Shown: piece by piece, positions 50,575 through 50,673 of the stretch
Layout: every line of letters begins with the position of its first letter
How positions within the stretch are numbered: position 1 is the first letter of the stretch
DNA from: Planctomycetota bacterium
Lineage (GTDB): Bacteria > Planctomycetota > Planctomycetia > Pirellulales > Pirellulaceae
Assembly (NCBI GenBank): GCA_026692905.1
Contig: JAPLNL010000117.1
Span: 1 to 50,673, forward strand
Direction of reading: 5' to 3'
DNA length: 50,673 nt
Program-made: the position numbers and the translations under genes
Notes under the pieces: model-generated
What the model saw: only the letters and a program-made list of their open reading frames with translations
The model's database searches: none
What the model was told of the DNA's origin: nothing

Positions 50575-50673
50575 TTGCCCTCTGCCCTCTGCCCTCTGCC
50601 AACTGCCCTCTTCCAACTGCCAACTGCCAACTGCCAACTGCCAACTGCCAACTGCCAACTGCCAACTGCCAAC
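50575..50673. repeat. CTGCCAA heptamer tract, running off the window end
   Basis: Three CTGCCCT units, then CTGCCAA, CTGCCCT, CTTCCAA and a run of CTGCCAA to the last base. All are in one 7-base register. CTGCCAA differs at one base from the CTGACAA phase of the other tracts (C for A), so this is a variant of the same repeat family. Confidence 0.9.

Larger units (their letters stand above)
49776..50673. other. Terminal region without a secure gene
   Basis: 898 bases. It contains a short G-rich motif (49848-49858), a possible interrupted plus-strand frame (49932-50396, separate entry) and the heptamer tract at 50575-50673. The remaining open frames are either an upstream extension of the membrane-protein gene or products of the heptamer period. 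Confidence 0.5.

Noticed and set aside
50379-50672. Minus-strand frame beginning with repeated AVGSWQL units
   Set aside because: The N-terminal part is only translated heptamer repeat, and the remainder has no recognisable feature or start.

Overview
The window looks like a chromosomal segment of a planctomycete, probably of the Pirellulaceae type. The clues are a very long secreted protein with HEAT repeats and a PVC-type cytochrome c (40920-44003), a Gfo/Idh/MocA oxidoreductase with a twin-arginine leader next to a DoxX protein, zinc-ribbon/low-complexity/membrane proteins of a kind common in that phylum, an 'ENPYA' N-terminal motif (46518-47096), weak or absent Shine-Dalgarno sites, lipid A genes (lpxD, lpxI) showing an outer membrane, and many intergenic hairpin repeats. 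No rRNA, tRNA, CRISPR array, prophage or intact transposase was seen. The assignment is inferred from gene content only.

Layout. 0.2-3.6 kb: a secreted protein with an HExxH motif, a stand-alone LON-N domain protein, and an overlapping HD-GYP phosphodiesterase/PilZ pair (cyclic-di-GMP turnover and sensing). 3.6-8.1 kb (minus): an ABC exporter made of an ATPase and a giant ABC-2 permease fused to an M1 aminopeptidase. 8.4-10.2 kb (minus): a site-2 protease and an NHL-repeat protein. 10.4-12.9 kb (plus): a YrdC-like/low-molecular-weight phosphatase fusion, rpiB and an amidohydrolase. 13.0-13.9 kb: two small secreted Cys-rich proteins, the second metallothionein-like, closed by a strong terminator. 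14.2-15.0 kb: creatininase family. 15.4-20.4 kb (minus): a LolCDE/MacB-like ATPase and FtsX permease, then a coupled secreted protein. 20.7-22.6 kb: lpxD-lpxI. 22.7-24.9 kb (minus): glutathione peroxidase and a carotenoid desaturase. 25.2-27.1 kb: a secreted EEP phosphoesterase/nuclease and a Uma2 nuclease-fold protein. 27.1-29.6 kb (minus): TerC, an MnmC-like FAD oxidase and an MnmM-like methyltransferase, overlapping one another. 29.7-33.8 kb: a zinc-ribbon/STN-like protein, tsaE, a decapitated four-helix-bundle gene and moxR. 33.9-38.6 kb (minus): DoxX, Gfo/Idh/MocA, a small membrane protein and holB. 38.9-47.1 kb: a zinc-ribbon membrane protein, the PVC cytochrome protein, an atypical Ser/Thr kinase, accA and a membrane protein. 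47.4-49.8 kb (minus): a class C-type beta-lactamase fold protein and a membrane protein. The last 0.9 kb has no secure gene.

The most notable material is the repeat landscape and a few gene pairings. (i) A compound G-rich motif built on GGGCAGGG occurs at eight places between 42.5 and 49.9 kb, always with the G-rich strand on plus, including in-frame inside two genes on opposite strands; its core fits the E. coli FtsK-orienting KOPS consensus GGGNAGGG. (ii) Tandem heptamers (CAACTGA) lie immediately upstream of moxR (25 copies) and accA (5 copies), and a third tract joins a four-helix-bundle gene that has lost its N-terminal half. (iii) An overlapping FAD-oxidase/MnmM-like methyltransferase pair could complete the mnm5U34 tRNA pathway. 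(iv) A YrdC-LMW-phosphatase fusion sits beside rpiB. (v) A 159-bp hairpin element with 16-bp terminal inverted repeats has a 5'-truncated second copy 3 kb away.
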